This document shows positions 1-9,000 of a stretch of 64,000 nt of DNA, piece by piece (the stretch's first letter is position 1; the number at the start of each line of letters is the position of its first letter). The position numbers and the translations under genes are program-made. The notes under the pieces were generated by a model. It was not told where the DNA came from and did no database searches. It worked only from the letters and a program-made list of their open reading frames with translations. Source of the stretch: Shinella zoogloeoides (GTDB taxonomy: Bacteria > Pseudomonadota > Alphaproteobacteria > Rhizobiales > Rhizobiaceae); assembly GCF_003574625.1 (NCBI RefSeq), contig NZ_QNUJ01000010.1, positions 62,001 to 126,000 of the forward strand, in the 5' to 3' direction.

Positions 1-388
1 GGTTCATCAGGTGGGCGACATGCCAGGCGTCGGAATACTTGCCGCCGAGGCGGGCAAGGTCCGGTCCGGTGCGCTTGGAGCCCCAGAGCATCGGGTGGTC
101 GTATTTCGATTCCACGGCGAGCGAATAGGGGCCGTAGCGCTCCACCTCGTCGCGCAGCGTGCGGATCATCTGCGAATGGCAGGCGTAACAGCCCTCGCGG
201 ATGTAGATGTTGCGGCCGGCCAGCTCCAGCGGCGTGTAGAGCCGCATGTCCGGCGCGTCCTCCACCGTCTCGTGGATGGTGAAGAGCGGGGCGATCTCGA
301 CGAGGCCGCCGATGGAGGCGACGCCGACGATGGCGAGCACGAAGCCGATGGCGTTGCGCTCGATCCTGCGGTGGAAGAATTCCTTCAT
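1..388 (-). CDS. ccoO: cbb3-type cytochrome c oxidase subunit II (partial)
   Basis: Membrane-anchored monohaem cytochrome c subunit of the high-affinity cbb3 terminal oxidase; it passes electrons towards the CcoN active site on the periplasmic face. The gene runs off the left edge, so only the first 129 residues are visible. An N-terminal membrane anchor (about residues 12-32) is followed by a class c haem motif CYACH with Cys67, Cys70 and haem ligand His71, and then the [18 protein letters not shown] stretch typical of CcoO. It begins two bases after the ccoN stop codon, so the two are translationally coupled. ccoQ and ccoP would be expected to follow beyond the window. Confidence 0.95.
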   Translation of the reverse strand, partial: MKEFFHRRIERNAIGFVLAIVGVASIGGLVEIAPLFTIHETVEDAPDMRLYTPLELAGRNIYIREGCYACHSQMIRTLRDEVERYGPYSLAVESKYDHPMLWGSKRTGPDLARLGGKYSDAWHVAHLMN

Positions 389-390
389 GG

Positions 391-2034
391 TCATTCTCCC
401 GCCGGTGCGAGGACGGGAACGTCGCCGCCCGCCCCGGTCTTCAGCGCATGGCGCGCCATGCGGATCGTCATGCCGACATTAATGCAGCAGACCACCGCGC
501 CGGCAAGGAAGAGCAGGCCGCCGAAGGCGCGGGCGATATAGTAGGGATGCATGGCGACCAGGCTGTCGATGAAGGAATAGGCGAGCGTGCCGCTGTCATT
601 GTAGGTGCGCCACATCAGGCCCTGGATGATGCCCGAATTCCACATGGCGAAGACGTAGACGACGGTGCCGGCCAGCGCGAGCCAGAAGTGGACCTCGATC
701 AGCCTGGGTGAATACATGCGCTCCGTCTTCCACATCCACGGCACGAGGGCGTAGAGCGAGCCGAAGGTGATCATCGCCACCCAGCCGAGCGCGCCGGCAT
801 GGACATGGCCGACGGTCCAGTCGGTATAGTGCGAGAGCGAGTTGACGGCGCGGATCGCCATGAACGAGCCCTCGAAGGTCGAAAGCCCGTAGAAGACGGC
901 GGCGACCATCATGAAGCGCAGCGTCGCGTCGTCGCGCACCTTGTGCCAGGCGCCGTTGAGCGTGGCGAGCGCGTTGCCGGCAGACGCCCAGGAGGGCACC
1001 AGCAGCACGATGGAGAAGGTCATGCCGAGCGTCTGCACCCATTGCGGCAGGGCGGTGTAGTGCAGGTGGTGGGCGCCCGCCCACATATACATGAAGGTGA
1101 TGCCCCAGAAGCTGATGATGGAGAGCCGGTAGGAGAAGATCGGCCGCTCCGCGCGCTTCGGCAGGTAGTAGTACATCATGCCGAGGAAGCCGGATGTCAG
1201 GAAGAAGGCGACGGCGTTGTGGCCGTACCACCATTGCGTCATGGCGTCCTGAACGCCGGAAAACAGCGAATAGCTCTTCGCATGGCCGAAGGAGACCGGC
1301 ACGGCGAGGTTGTTGACGATGTGCAGCACCGCCACGACCAGGATGAAGGCCATGTAGTACCAGTTTGCCACGTAGATATGCGGCTCCTTGCGGCGCTGGA
1401 GCGTGCGGATGTAGATCAGGAAATAGACGACCCAGACGATGACAAGCCAGATGTCGGCATACCATTCCGGCTCGGCATATTCCTTGGACTGGGTGAGGCC
1501 CATCAGGTAGCCGGTCGCGGCGACAAGACAGAAGAGGTTGTAGCCGATCAGCACGAACCACGGGCTGAACTGGTCGGGCAGCCGCGCGCGACAGGTGCGC
1601 TGGAGGACATGGAAGGAGGTGGCGATCAGCGCATTGCCGCCGAAGCCGAAGATGACGCCGGACGTGTGCACGGGCCTCAGCCGCCCGAAGCTCGCCCAGG
1701 CCGAATCCACGAAGGTCAGCTCCGGCCATGCCAGGAGCGCCGCCACCCAGACACCGACGAACATGCCGGCGACCGCCCAGGCGAGCGACAGGATGATGCC
1801 GACCCGCGTCGGGTCGTCGTAATATTCCGAAAGCCGGCTTTCCGGCGGCTCGGGGGAGAAGAGGACGGACAGGACCGCAAAGCCGAAGGCGAGGCTGAAG
1901 GCGAGCACGATATAGCCGTGCACGGCGAGCGGATCGCCCTGGCCGGCCACCGCCATGGCAAGCCCCACCAGCGCCAGCGCGCCGAGCACGAAGAGCGCGG
2001 CATGGCGCTCCGAAACCGTCAATCCGGATAGCAT
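391..2034 (-). CDS. ccoN: cbb3-type cytochrome c oxidase subunit I
   Basis: Catalytic haem-copper subunit of cbb3 oxidase, reducing O2 at low oxygen in the cytoplasmic membrane. The 547-residue product has about 12-14 hydrophobic segments. It carries the haem/copper histidine signatures [15 protein letters not shown] (first CuB ligand), AGAHHLHY (the two neighbouring CuB ligands) and [11 protein letters not shown] (haem ligands). The start [11 protein letters not shown] is chosen because the longer frame upstream overlaps the regulator gene and has no family similarity; an AAGGAAAGGGG-type ribosome site lies just upstream. It is downstream of an NO-sensor-like gene with only 16 bases between them, suggesting one transcript and control by nitric oxide or the denitrifying state. 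Confidence 0.95.
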   Translation of the reverse strand: MLSGLTVSERHAALFVLGALALVGLAMAVAGQGDPLAVHGYIVLAFSLAFGFAVLSVLFSPEPPESRLSEYYDDPTRVGIILSLAWAVAGMFVGVWVAALLAWPELTFVDSAWASFGRLRPVHTSGVIFGFGGNALIATSFHVLQRTCRARLPDQFSPWFVLIGYNLFCLVAATGYLMGLTQSKEYAEPEWYADIWLVIVWVVYFLIYIRTLQRRKEPHIYVANWYYMAFILVVAVLHIVNNLAVPVSFGHAKSYSLFSGVQDAMTQWWYGHNAVAFFLTSGFLGMMYYYLPKRAERPIFSYRLSIISFWGITFMYMWAGAHHLHYTALPQWVQTLGMTFSIVLLVPSWASAGNALATLNGAWHKVRDDATLRFMMVAAVFYGLSTFEGSFMAIRAVNSLSHYTDWTVGHVHAGALGWVAMITFGSLYALVPWMWKTERMYSPRLIEVHFWLALAGTVVYVFAMWNSGIIQGLMWRTYNDSGTLAYSFIDSLVAMHPYYIARAFGGLLFLAGAVVCCINVGMTIRMARHALKTGAGGDVPVLAPAGE

Positions 2035-2050
2035 TGCGTTCCCCTTTCCT

Positions 2051-2498
2051 TCACGCCGCCGCGAGATCGATGCCGAGCAGCGGGCCGAGCGAGGCCCTGT
2101 CGCGTACGATATCCGCAAGCGTGTATTTGTCGAGCACGGACAGGAAGGCGCCGAGCGCCTCGTGCAGCATGCCCTTCAGCCGGCAGGCGGGCGAGATGGC
2201 GCAGGCGCCCCCCCCCGGCCTGCATGCATTCGGCCAGCGAGAATTCCTCTTCCGTCGCCCTGACCATTGCCCCGATGCCGATCTCGCGCGGCGCCCGCGC
2301 AAGGCGGATGCCGCCGGCCCGCCCGCGCGTCGTCTCGACGAGGCCGAGATCGCGCAGCGTCTGCGCGACTTTCAGGAGATGGTTGCGCGAAAGCCCGTAG
2401 GCCTCGGCGACGTCGTTCACCGTGCACGCCCCGTCCCGCCGTGTGGCGACGTAGATCAGCATGCGCAGGGCATAGTCGGTATGAAGCGTCATCCGCAT
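2051..2498 (-). pseudogene. nsrR: NsrR-like Rrf2-family NO sensor, frameshifted
   Basis: Rrf2-family winged-helix repressor; NsrR members carry an NO-reactive Fe-S cluster. The N-terminal part (MRMTLHTDYALRML, then a winged helix to about residue 85) is in one frame. The C-terminal part, with the cluster cysteines (ECMQA..., then ACAISPACRLKG), is in another. The frames meet at a run of nine C on the plus strand (2208-2216). With eight bases the protein would be continuous, about 148 residues, with the Cys-x7-Cys-x5-Cys spacing of NsrR. As read, the first frame passes the cysteines out of frame and stops at 2019, inside ccoN. It could be a true inactivating or phase-variable frameshift or a sequencing error in the homopolymer. 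NsrR rather than another Rrf2 protein is inferred from the cysteines and the nos/cco context. Confidence 0.75.
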
Positions 2499-2527
2499 CC
2501 GTGATATCCGGCCACCGGTGGATAAAA

Positions 2528-2542
2528 GGTATTGTGGATACC
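2528..2542. promoter_or_regulatory. Dyad upstream of the NsrR-like gene, possible operator
   Basis: GGTAT-N5-ATACC inverted repeat, 30 bases upstream of the regulator start. It overlaps a direct repeat GTGGATA at 2518-2524 and 2534-2540. The position fits an autoregulatory operator for the Rrf2 regulator. No experimental consensus is matched here, so the assignment is inference. Confidence 0.4.
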
Positions 2543-2595
2543 ACTTTTAGCGCAAGGATTCCCGCGATGGAAGCGCAATAGCGTCGCAGGGGAAA

Positions 2596-2626
2596 GCGCG
2601 CGCCCCTTCGGTATCGGGGCGCGCGC
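2596..2626 (-). terminator. GC-rich hairpin terminator
   Basis: Perfect 11-bp stem (2596-2606 with 2616-2626) and a 9-base loop, lying 25 bases beyond the stop of the leftward gene at 2651-3757. On the minus strand it is followed by CTTTCCCC, a short T run, so it is a plausible intrinsic terminator for that gene. Confidence 0.55.
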
Positions 2627-2650
2627 CGGATCGGGGTTTCTGCCCCGGAA

Positions 2651-3757
2651 TTACTTCCAGCTCTGGTAGTCCGCGGCCGTGCATCCGAAGGGGGCGAGGC
2701 CGTCGCCGAAGCGGGCCTTGAGCTGGTCGCAGCCCCATCGGTTGAGCGCTTCCGGCATCATGTCGTTGATGTCCATGCCCGGCGAATTGTACTGCGAGGG
2801 CGCGCTGGTCACGTACCAGAGCCAGTAGCCGAAAATGCCGCCGACGATGAGCAGCACGACGAGGAGCGCAAGCCCCAGCCGCTGCGCGAGCGACAGGCCC
2901 TTCCTTGCCGGCGCGGGGGCGAGGGCGGTTGCCGTCGTCCCGTGGCCGGCCGCGGCCGCCGATGCGTAAAGCGGCTCCAGCGCCTCTCTGCGCTCCTCGG
3001 GCGTCATATCGATCCGCTCCAGCCGGTCGTCGACGAGGACGGGCAGCGACGTGGCGCCGTGCCAGACGGCAAGGGCGACCGGGTGGCTGCCGGCATCGCC
3101 GACGATGATAGGCTCGTGCCCGCTCTCGAAATGGGTATGGGCGACCCGCTTGGTCTTCCGCTCGCTCAGCCGGTCCGCATAGGTGACAGCAAGGCGGCCG
3201 CGCTTCGTCTCCATGCCGGTGATCTCGACCGGGATGACGGTGAGGGGTGCCGGGTGCTGCAACTGGGCGCGGGCGCGGACGATGCGAAGGGCGAAGAAGA
3301 TCATCGCAAGGCCGCCGCCGCCGAGGAGGAGGGTGAAGACCGCCAGCGTGATGATCCGGTTCCAGAGCATGTCCAGCCCCAGCGTGATCGTGGCGAGCTC
3401 GGGGTGATCGGCCGAAACGACGAGGCCCGTCTCGTAGTCGCCGCTGTGGAGGTCGACGAACATGACCTCGACATTCTTGTCGTAGCGCTGGCCGTTCTGC
3501 TCGTAGGAGAGGTCCACCTCGCAGGTGGTGAAGAAGGCTTTCCGCGTCCTGCAGCTCCCGTCGATATTGCCTTCGACGATGAGCGGATTCTGGCTGATCG
3601 TGTAGTCGCGCAGGATGCCAGGCCCTTCCATCACCATCATGAAGACGGCGATCGCCAGCAGGACCGGCGTGGAAAAGTAATAGGCGAGCGGGATGGAGAT
3701 CGCCCCGCGCTGCAGGGCGAGGGGACGGGCGGGAAGCTTGATGGTGGGAAAGGTCAT
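2651..3757 (-). CDS. Membrane protein of unknown function
   Basis: I do not recognise this 368-residue protein. Three hydrophobic stretches are visible, near residues 26-48, 127-150 and 295-317. Between the first and second lies an extracytoplasmic-looking region with two cysteines (SCRTRKAFFTTCEVDL), and the C-terminal tail again has two cysteines (WGCDQLKARFGDGLAPFGC). The cytoplasmic middle is hydrophilic with an Ala/Pro-rich linker before the last membrane segment. Start MTFPTIKLPAR is chosen because the longer frame upstream reads into the intergenic region and lacks a membrane or signal pattern. It is divergent from the secreted protein gene at 3929 and sits between the cbb3 and nos loci, but nothing in the protein suggests denitrification. 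Confidence 0.7.
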   Translation of the reverse strand: MTFPTIKLPARPLALQRGAISIPLAYYFSTPVLLAIAVFMMVMEGPGILRDYTISQNPLIVEGNIDGSCRTRKAFFTTCEVDLSYEQNGQRYDKNVEVMFVDLHSGDYETGLVVSADHPELATITLGLDMLWNRIITLAVFTLLLGGGGLAMIFFALRIVRARAQLQHPAPLTVIPVEITGMETKRGRLAVTYADRLSERKTKRVAHTHFESGHEPIIVGDAGSHPVALAVWHGATSLPVLVDDRLERIDMTPEERREALEPLYASAAAAGHGTTATALAPAPARKGLSLAQRLGLALLVVLLIVGGIFGYWLWYVTSAPSQYNSPGMDINDMMPEALNRWGCDQLKARFGDGLAPFGCTAADYQSWK

Positions 3758-3928
3758 GGTCTGCCTGAAAATGAATTGGCCTGAAGGTATCGACGTATCG
3801 GAAACGGCACAGGGCACCGGTTCATTCGGATTGAAATGCTTTGGCAACGGCATCATCGAAAATGCGGCCCGCGCCATTGCGATCCGAGGCCTTGCAAAGC
3901 AAGTTCGGGGCAAATGCAGGAGATTTTC

Positions 3929-4753
3929 ATGAGTCGGCAATGGGTTCGCACATTTTCCCTGGTTGGTTTTCTTCTCGGCGCGGTGGCCCCGGCCCATGCG
4001 GTGGAGCTGGCGAAGGTCGCCGGCCACACGGTCGAGATCAGGGAAAAGGACTTCGAGAAGGTACTCGTCGTCGACGGCCGCGAGCTGCACACGAACCAGA
4101 TCGTCTTCCTCGATGACGTCTATGCCTTCGGCGATACCGTCGCGCTCGTCGGCACCAGTTCGGGCGGCGGCAATGCCTGCGACGGCGCGCCGTTCGTCCT
4201 GTCCTTTCCCGGCCGCGGCGCGCCGCGGATAGACGGGCCCATCGACAGTTGCGTCTCCGTATCCTGGGCCGTCGAGGGGGCGGGCCTCGTCTTTTCAACG
4301 GCGAGCGTCCCCGGCCGCGAAACGGAGCGCTGGCAATGGACCGCCGAGCGCGGCATCGCGCCGCTCGCTTCCGTCGCCTTCCAGGCGGATGCGGCGAGCG
4401 GCTGGGCCAATCTGCGCGAGCGCACCTTCACCCATCCCTCGGAAGCCTTCGGCAACGGCGAGATTGCCGCAAGCCTCAAGATGGTGCTCGGCTCGGATTT
4501 CGAGCATTTCCAGACGCTGATGACCGGGGTGGGAAGCGGCGAATTCAAGGGCGACGACTTCGTCGGCACGGCCTGCCGGCCGCATGCCTGCCTCGACGAG
4601 GCGGGGTTGATCTTCCTCTCCTCCGGCGAGCGCCGCGTCTATGCGGCCTGGAAGCCGGACGGCGGAAAGATCGCGGTCTTTCCCGCGCCCGTGAAGGACT
4701 GGCCGGAAAAGGCCAGGGCGGAATTGCGCGAATGGGCCAGGCAATGGCCGTGA
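3929..4753 (+). CDS. Secreted protein of unknown function
   Basis: A 274-residue protein with an N-terminal signal peptide (MSRQWVRTFSLVGFLLGAVA, cleavage probably after AHA near residue 25) and no further membrane segment, so it is probably periplasmic. The mature part is rich in beta-type sequence, with paired cysteines (GGNACDGAP and DSCVSVS; GTACRPHACLDEAG) that could form disulfides. No enzyme motif is recognised. ATG at 3929 is chosen over upstream frames because of the CAGGAGAT ribosome site at 3917-3924 and the signal peptide that follows. It ends 139 bases before nosR and is separated from it by a hairpin, so it is unlikely to be part of the nos operon. Confidence 0.7.
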   Translation: MSRQWVRTFSLVGFLLGAVAPAHAVELAKVAGHTVEIREKDFEKVLVVDGRELHTNQIVFLDDVYAFGDTVALVGTSSGGGNACDGAPFVLSFPGRGAPRIDGPIDSCVSVSWAVEGAGLVFSTASVPGRETERWQWTAERGIAPLASVAFQADAASGWANLRERTFTHPSEAFGNGEIAASLKMVLGSDFEHFQTLMTGVGSGEFKGDDFVGTACRPHACLDEAGLIFLSSGERRVYAAWKPDGGKIAVFPAPVKDWPEKARAELREWARQWP

Positions 4754-4763
4754 CGCCTCTATA

Positions 4764-4784
4764 GGCGAGGAGTAGATCCTCGCC
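4764..4784 (+). terminator. Hairpin after the secreted-protein gene
   Basis: GGCGAGGA (4764-4771) pairs with TCCTCGCC (4777-4784) across a 5-base loop, 10 bases after the stop codon at 4753. There is no T tract, so termination strength is uncertain. Confidence 0.4.
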
Positions 4785-4820
4785 CGCATCCGCCGGCAAT
4801 CGGCAACTATTCGTTTTCGT

Positions 4821-4834
4821 TTGATATAGCGCAA
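4821..4834 (+). promoter_or_regulatory. FNR/NnrR-type box upstream of nosR
   Basis: TTGATATAGCGCAA fits the TTG-N8-CAA pattern recognised by FNR, FixK and NnrR-type CRP-family activators. It is centred about 65 bases before the nosR start, the expected place for an activator site of a nitrous-oxide reductase operon. The pattern is seen; which regulator uses it is inferred. Confidence 0.6.
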
Positions 4835-4892
4835 CGATCATTCCGCGCGAACATTCCAAAGCTCCGGCAATGGTTTGCTGGAACGCCCTGGA

Positions 4893-7049
4893 ATGAAATT
4901 CATCCGTCTCGTCCTTCTGCTCTGCATCGGCCTGTGCCTCGCCGTTCCCGCCCATGCGGCCTCGGTGCTGCAGCAGTACCTGCCCGCCGCGACGGCCTCC
5001 GACCTGGTTCCCGGTGCGGAAGGCTTCGGGCCGATCCGCGACGACCTGGCGGTGGCGCCGGTGCTCAAGGGCGGCGAGACGGTGGCCTGGGTCTTCATGA
5101 CCTCGGATTTCGTCGGCACGACGGGCTATTCCGGCAAGCCGATCCACACGCTCGTTGCCGTCGGCAAGGATGCGAAGATCGTCGGCGTGCAGCTCGTCAA
5201 GCATTCCGAGCCCATCGTCCTCATCGGCATTCCCGAGGCCAAGGTGAAGGCGCTGGTCGCGAGCTATGCCGGCCTCGACCTCGTCGCCGAGGCGAAGTCC
5301 GGCGGCACGGCGCATGAGGTGGACATCATCTCCGGCGCGACCGTGACGGTGATGGTGATCGACGATTCCATCGTCCGCTCGGGGCTGAAGGTCGCCCGCG
5401 CGCTCGGCCTCGGCGGCCTTGCCCCGGAAACCGAGAGCGCCGGCCCCCGTTTCGAGATCGATCCCGACGCCGCCGCGCCGGCCGACTGGATCGAGGCGGA
5501 AGGGGACGGCACGTTGCGCCGGCTGTCGCTCGACGTGGCGCAGGTCAACGCCGCCTTCGCCGAACATCCGGACGTGCGCGCCCGCGACCGGGCGCTGACC
5601 GAGGCGCCGCAGACCACCTTCATCGACATGCAGGCGGCGCTGGTCTCCGTGCCAGCCATCGGCAAGGCGCTGCTCGGCCCGGCCGGGGAGGCCAATCTGA
5701 AGGGCTGGCTGAAGGAGGGCGAGAACGCCATCGCCGTGGTGGGCCGCGGCCTCTATTCCTTCAAGGGCTCGGGCTATGTGCGCGGCGGCATCTTCGACCG
5801 CATCGTGCTGATCCAGGACGACGTCTCGGTGCGCTTCCGCGACCGCGACCATCACCGCCTCGGCGCCATCGCGCTTTCCGGCGCGCCGGAATTTTCCGAG
5901 ATGGACCTGTTCCGCATCCCGGCCGGCGTCGGTTTCGATCCCGCAAAGCCCTTCCGCATCCAGCTTCTGGCGCAGCGCGAGGTCGGGCCGATCGAGAAGG
6001 TCTTCCACACCTTCGATCTCGGCTACCAGCTGCCGCAGAAATACCTGCGCGCCGTCGCGCCGCCGGCAAAGGAGGTCGCCGCCGTCCCCCCGCAGGAGGA
6101 AGGCTCGGCGCAGGCAGACCTCTGGAAGCGCATCTGGGGCGATTCGAAGCTGAAGATCGTCGTGCTCGCCGGCATGCTGGCGGTGCTGACCGGGGTCTTC
6201 TTCTTCCAGACCTATGCGGTCAGGAACGCCCGCGGCTTTTACATCTTCCGCATCGTCTTCCTGACCGTGACGCTGGTCTTCCTCGGCTGGTACGCCAATG
6301 CGCAGCTCTCGGTGGTCAACCTGATGGCGCTGTTCGGCAGCCTCGTCAGCGGCTTCAGCTGGCAGGCCTTCCTGCTCGATCCGCTCACCTTCATCCTGTG
6401 GTTCGCCGTCGCCGCCGCGCTGCTCTTCTGGGGGCGGGGGGCCTATTGCGGCTGGCTCTGCCCCTTCGGCGCGCTTCAGGAGCTGACCAACCAGATCGCC
6501 CGCAAGCTCCGCATCCCGCAATGGACGCTGCCATGGGGCCTGCACGAGCGGCTCTGGCCGGTGAAATACATGATCTTCCTCGGGCTTTTCGGCGTGTCGC
6601 TGATGAGCGTCGAGCAGGCCGAACACCTCGCCGAGATCGAGCCGTTCAAGACCGCGATCATCCTGAAGTTCATCCGCGCCTGGCCGTTCGTCGCCTATGC
6701 CATCGCGCTTCTCGTCGCCGGGCTCTTCGTCGAGCGGTTCTACTGCCGCTACCTCTGCCCGCTCGGCGCGGCGCTCGCCATCCCCGCGCGCATGCGCATG
6801 TTCGACTGGCTGAAGCGCTACCACGAATGCGGAAATCCCTGCCAGACCTGCGCCATCCAGTGTCCGGTGCAGGCGATCCACAAGACCGGCGAGATCAACC
6901 CGAACGAGTGCATCAACTGCCTGCACTGCCAGGTCCTCTACCAGTCCGAAACCGTGTGCCCCGTCGTGATCAAGAAGATGAAGTCGCGCGCCAGGCTCGC
7001 GGCAAGTCCCGGCGGCGCGCCGATCCACCAACCCGCAGCCAAGGTTTAA
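4893..7049 (+). CDS. nosR: NosR, flavin and iron-sulfur membrane protein for N2O reduction
   Basis: Membrane protein needed for nos transcription and for electron supply to NosZ. The 718-residue product has a signal peptide (residues 1-22) and a periplasmic FMN-binding domain whose covalent flavin site SGAT lies at residues 147-150 (Thr150). About five or six membrane helices follow between roughly 425 and 630. Two cysteine motifs, CGWLCP and CRYLCP, flank the helices. A C-terminal polyferredoxin follows with two CxxCxxxCP-like clusters ([13 protein letters not shown] and CINCLHC...CP). ATG at 4893 follows directly into the signal peptide; an upstream TTG at 4875 would only add six residues. 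It is the first gene of a seven-gene operon behind the TTG-N8-CAA box. NosX, encoded at the operon end, is the likely flavin transferase acting on Thr150. Confidence 0.96.
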   Translation: MKFIRLVLLLCIGLCLAVPAHAASVLQQYLPAATASDLVPGAEGFGPIRDDLAVAPVLKGGETVAWVFMTSDFVGTTGYSGKPIHTLVAVGKDAKIVGVQLVKHSEPIVLIGIPEAKVKALVASYAGLDLVAEAKSGGTAHEVDIISGATVTVMVIDDSIVRSGLKVARALGLGGLAPETESAGPRFEIDPDAAAPADWIEAEGDGTLRRLSLDVAQVNAAFAEHPDVRARDRALTEAPQTTFIDMQAALVSVPAIGKALLGPAGEANLKGWLKEGENAIAVVGRGLYSFKGSGYVRGGIFDRIVLIQDDVSVRFRDRDHHRLGAIALSGAPEFSEMDLFRIPAGVGFDPAKPFRIQLLAQREVGPIEKVFHTFDLGYQLPQKYLRAVAPPAKEVAAVPPQEEGSAQADLWKRIWGDSKLKIVVLAGMLAVLTGVFFFQTYAVRNARGFYIFRIVFLTVTLVFLGWYANAQLSVVNLMALFGSLVSGFSWQAFLLDPLTFILWFAVAAALLFWGRGAYCGWLCPFGALQELTNQIARKLRIPQWTLPWGLHERLWPVKYMIFLGLFGVSLMSVEQAEHLAEIEPFKTAIILKFIRAWPFVAYAIALLVAGLFVERFYCRYLCPLGAALAIPARMRMFDWLKRYHECGNPCQTCAIQCPVQAIHKTGEINPNECINCLHCQVLYQSETVCPVVIKKMKSRARLAASPGGAPIHQPAAKV

Positions 7050-7068
7050 CCGAAGAAGGAAATCCACC

Positions 7069-8997
7069 ATGGAAACGAAGGAAAACAAGGGACTGAGCCG
7101 CCGCGCGCTGTTCAGCGCGACCGCGGGCTCGGCGGTTCTCGCCGGCACGATGGGGCCGGCCGCGCTCGGCCTCGGCGCAGCAAGCCTTGCGACCCCGGCC
7201 CATGCCGCCGCCGGGGCCGACGGTTCCGTCGCGCCCGGCAAGCTCGACGACTATTACGGCTTCTGGTCCTCCGGCCAGACCGGCGAGATGCGCATCCTCG
7301 GCATCCCGTCGATGCGCGAACTGATGCGCGTGCCGGTGTTCAACCGCTGCTCGGCCACCGGCTGGGGCCAGACGAACGAATCCATCCGCATCCACCAGCG
7401 CACGATGTCGGAGAAGACGAAGAAGCAGCTCGCCGCCAACGGCAAGAAGATCCACGACAACGGCGACCTGCACCACGTCCACATGTCCTTCACCGAGGGC
7501 AAGTATGACGGCCGCTATCTCTTCATGAACGACAAGGCCAATACCCGCGTCGCCCGCGTTCGCTGCGACGTGATGAAGACCGACGCGATCCTGGAAATCC
7601 CCAATGCCAAGGGCATCCATGGCCTGCGCCCGCAGAAATGGCCGCGCTCCAACTACGTCTTCTGCAACGGCGAGGACGAAGCGCCTCTGGTCAACGACGG
7701 CTCGACCATGAAGGACGTCTCGACCTATGTGAACATCTTCACCGCGGTCGATGCCGACAAGTGGGAAGTCGCCTGGCAGGTGCAGGTCTCCGGCAATCTC
7801 GACAATTGCGATGCCGACTACGAGGGCAAGTGGGCCTTCTCGACCAGCTACAATTCCGAAATGGGCACGACGCTGGAAGAGATGACCAAGTCCGAGATGG
7901 ACCATGTCGTCGTCTTCAACCTCGCCGAGATCGAGAAGGCCATCGCCGCCGGCAAGTTCGAGGAGATCAACGGCGTAAAGGTGCTGGACGGCCGCAAGGA
8001 GGCGAAATCCCTCTTCACCCGCTACATCCCCATCGCCAACAACCCGCACGGCTGCAACATGGCGCCGGACAGGAAGCACCTGTGCATCAACGGCAAGCTC
8101 TCGCCGACCGTCACCGTGCTCGACGTCACGAAGTTCGACGCGATCTTCTATGACGATGCCGAGCCGCGCAGCGCCGTGGTGGCCGAGCCGGAACTCGGCC
8201 TCGGCCCGCTCCATACCGCCTTCGACGGCCGCGGCAACGCCTATACCTCGCTCTTCCTCGACAGCCAGGTGGTCAAGTGGAACATCGAGGAGGCGATCCG
8301 CGCCTATGCCGGCGAGAAGATCGACCCGATCAAGGACAAGCTCGACGTCCAGTACCAGCCCGGCCACCTGAAGACCGTGATGGGCGAGACGCTGGACGCC
8401 ACCAACGACTGGCTGGTGTGCCTGTGCAAGTTCTCCAAGGACCGCTTCCTCAATGTCGGCCCGCTGAAGCCGGAGAACGACCAGCTCATCGACATTTCCG
8501 GCGACAAGATGAAGCTGGTGCACGACGGCCCGACCTTCGCCGAGCCGCATGACGCCATCGCGGTCTCCCCCTCGATCCTGCCGAACATCAAGTCGGTCTG
8601 GGACCGCCAGGATCCGCTATGGTCGGAGACGCGCAAGCAGGCCGAGGCCGACGGCGTCAATATCGACGAATGGACCGACGCCGTCATCCGCGACGGCAAC
8701 AAGGTGCGCGTCTACATGACCTCCGTCGCGCCGAGCTACAGCCAGGAAAGCTTCACGGTGAAGGAGGGCGACGAGGTCACGGTCATCGTCACCAATCTCG
8801 ACGAGATCGACGACCTGACGCACGGCTTCACCATGGGCAACCATGGCGTGGCCATGGAAGTCGGGCCGCAGCAGACGAGCTCTGTCACCTTCGTCGCCGC
8901 CAATCCGGGCGTCTACTGGTACTATTGCCAGTGGTTCTGCCATGCCCTGCACATGGAAATGCGCGGCCGCATGTTCGTGGAACCGAAGGACGCCTGA
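7069..8997 (+). CDS. nosZ: Nitrous-oxide reductase, Tat-exported (clade I)
   Basis: Periplasmic copper enzyme reducing N2O to N2. The 642-residue precursor starts with a Tat signal ([13 protein letters not shown], residues about 11-23) ending in AHA, the hallmark of clade I NosZ. The N-terminal seven-bladed propeller carries the catalytic copper-sulfur centre ligands, including DLHHVHMSF and NPHGCNMAP. The C-terminal cupredoxin domain holds the CuA site with Cys620, Cys624, His628 and Met631 ([12 protein letters not shown]). A GAAGAAGGAAATCC ribosome site precedes ATG 7069. The gene follows nosR by 19 bases and runs 3 bases before nosD. No frameshift or missing copper ligand is seen, so the enzyme should be functional. 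Confidence 0.98.
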   Translation: METKENKGLSRRALFSATAGSAVLAGTMGPAALGLGAASLATPAHAAAGADGSVAPGKLDDYYGFWSSGQTGEMRILGIPSMRELMRVPVFNRCSATGWGQTNESIRIHQRTMSEKTKKQLAANGKKIHDNGDLHHVHMSFTEGKYDGRYLFMNDKANTRVARVRCDVMKTDAILEIPNAKGIHGLRPQKWPRSNYVFCNGEDEAPLVNDGSTMKDVSTYVNIFTAVDADKWEVAWQVQVSGNLDNCDADYEGKWAFSTSYNSEMGTTLEEMTKSEMDHVVVFNLAEIEKAIAAGKFEEINGVKVLDGRKEAKSLFTRYIPIANNPHGCNMAPDRKHLCINGKLSPTVTVLDVTKFDAIFYDDAEPRSAVVAEPELGLGPLHTAFDGRGNAYTSLFLDSQVVKWNIEEAIRAYAGEKIDPIKDKLDVQYQPGHLKTVMGETLDATNDWLVCLCKFSKDRFLNVGPLKPENDQLIDISGDKMKLVHDGPTFAEPHDAIAVSPSILPNIKSVWDRQDPLWSETRKQAEADGVNIDEWTDAVIRDGNKVRVYMTSVAPSYSQESFTVKEGDEVTVIVTNLDEIDDLTHGFTMGNHGVAMEVGPQQTSSVTFVAANPGVYWYYCQWFCHALHMEMRGRMFVEPKDA

Positions 8998-9000
8998 GAA

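Noticed and set aside
2019-2050. Unshifted C-terminal end of the NsrR-like frame overlapping ccoN
   Set aside because: It is Arg-rich and unlike any Rrf2 protein, whereas the other frame restores the conserved cysteines.
4821-4840. TTGAT...GATCA read as one 20-base palindrome upstream of nosR
   Set aside because: The 10-base spacing does not match a CRP/FNR site. The 14-base TTG-N8-CAA reading fits the known pattern better.
4545-7241. Very long open frame on the minus strand, antisense to nosR
   Set aside because: It is a by-product of GC-rich codon use in nosR. The translated sequence is low-complexity and charge-rich with no family similarity, and nosR on the other strand is fully conserved.
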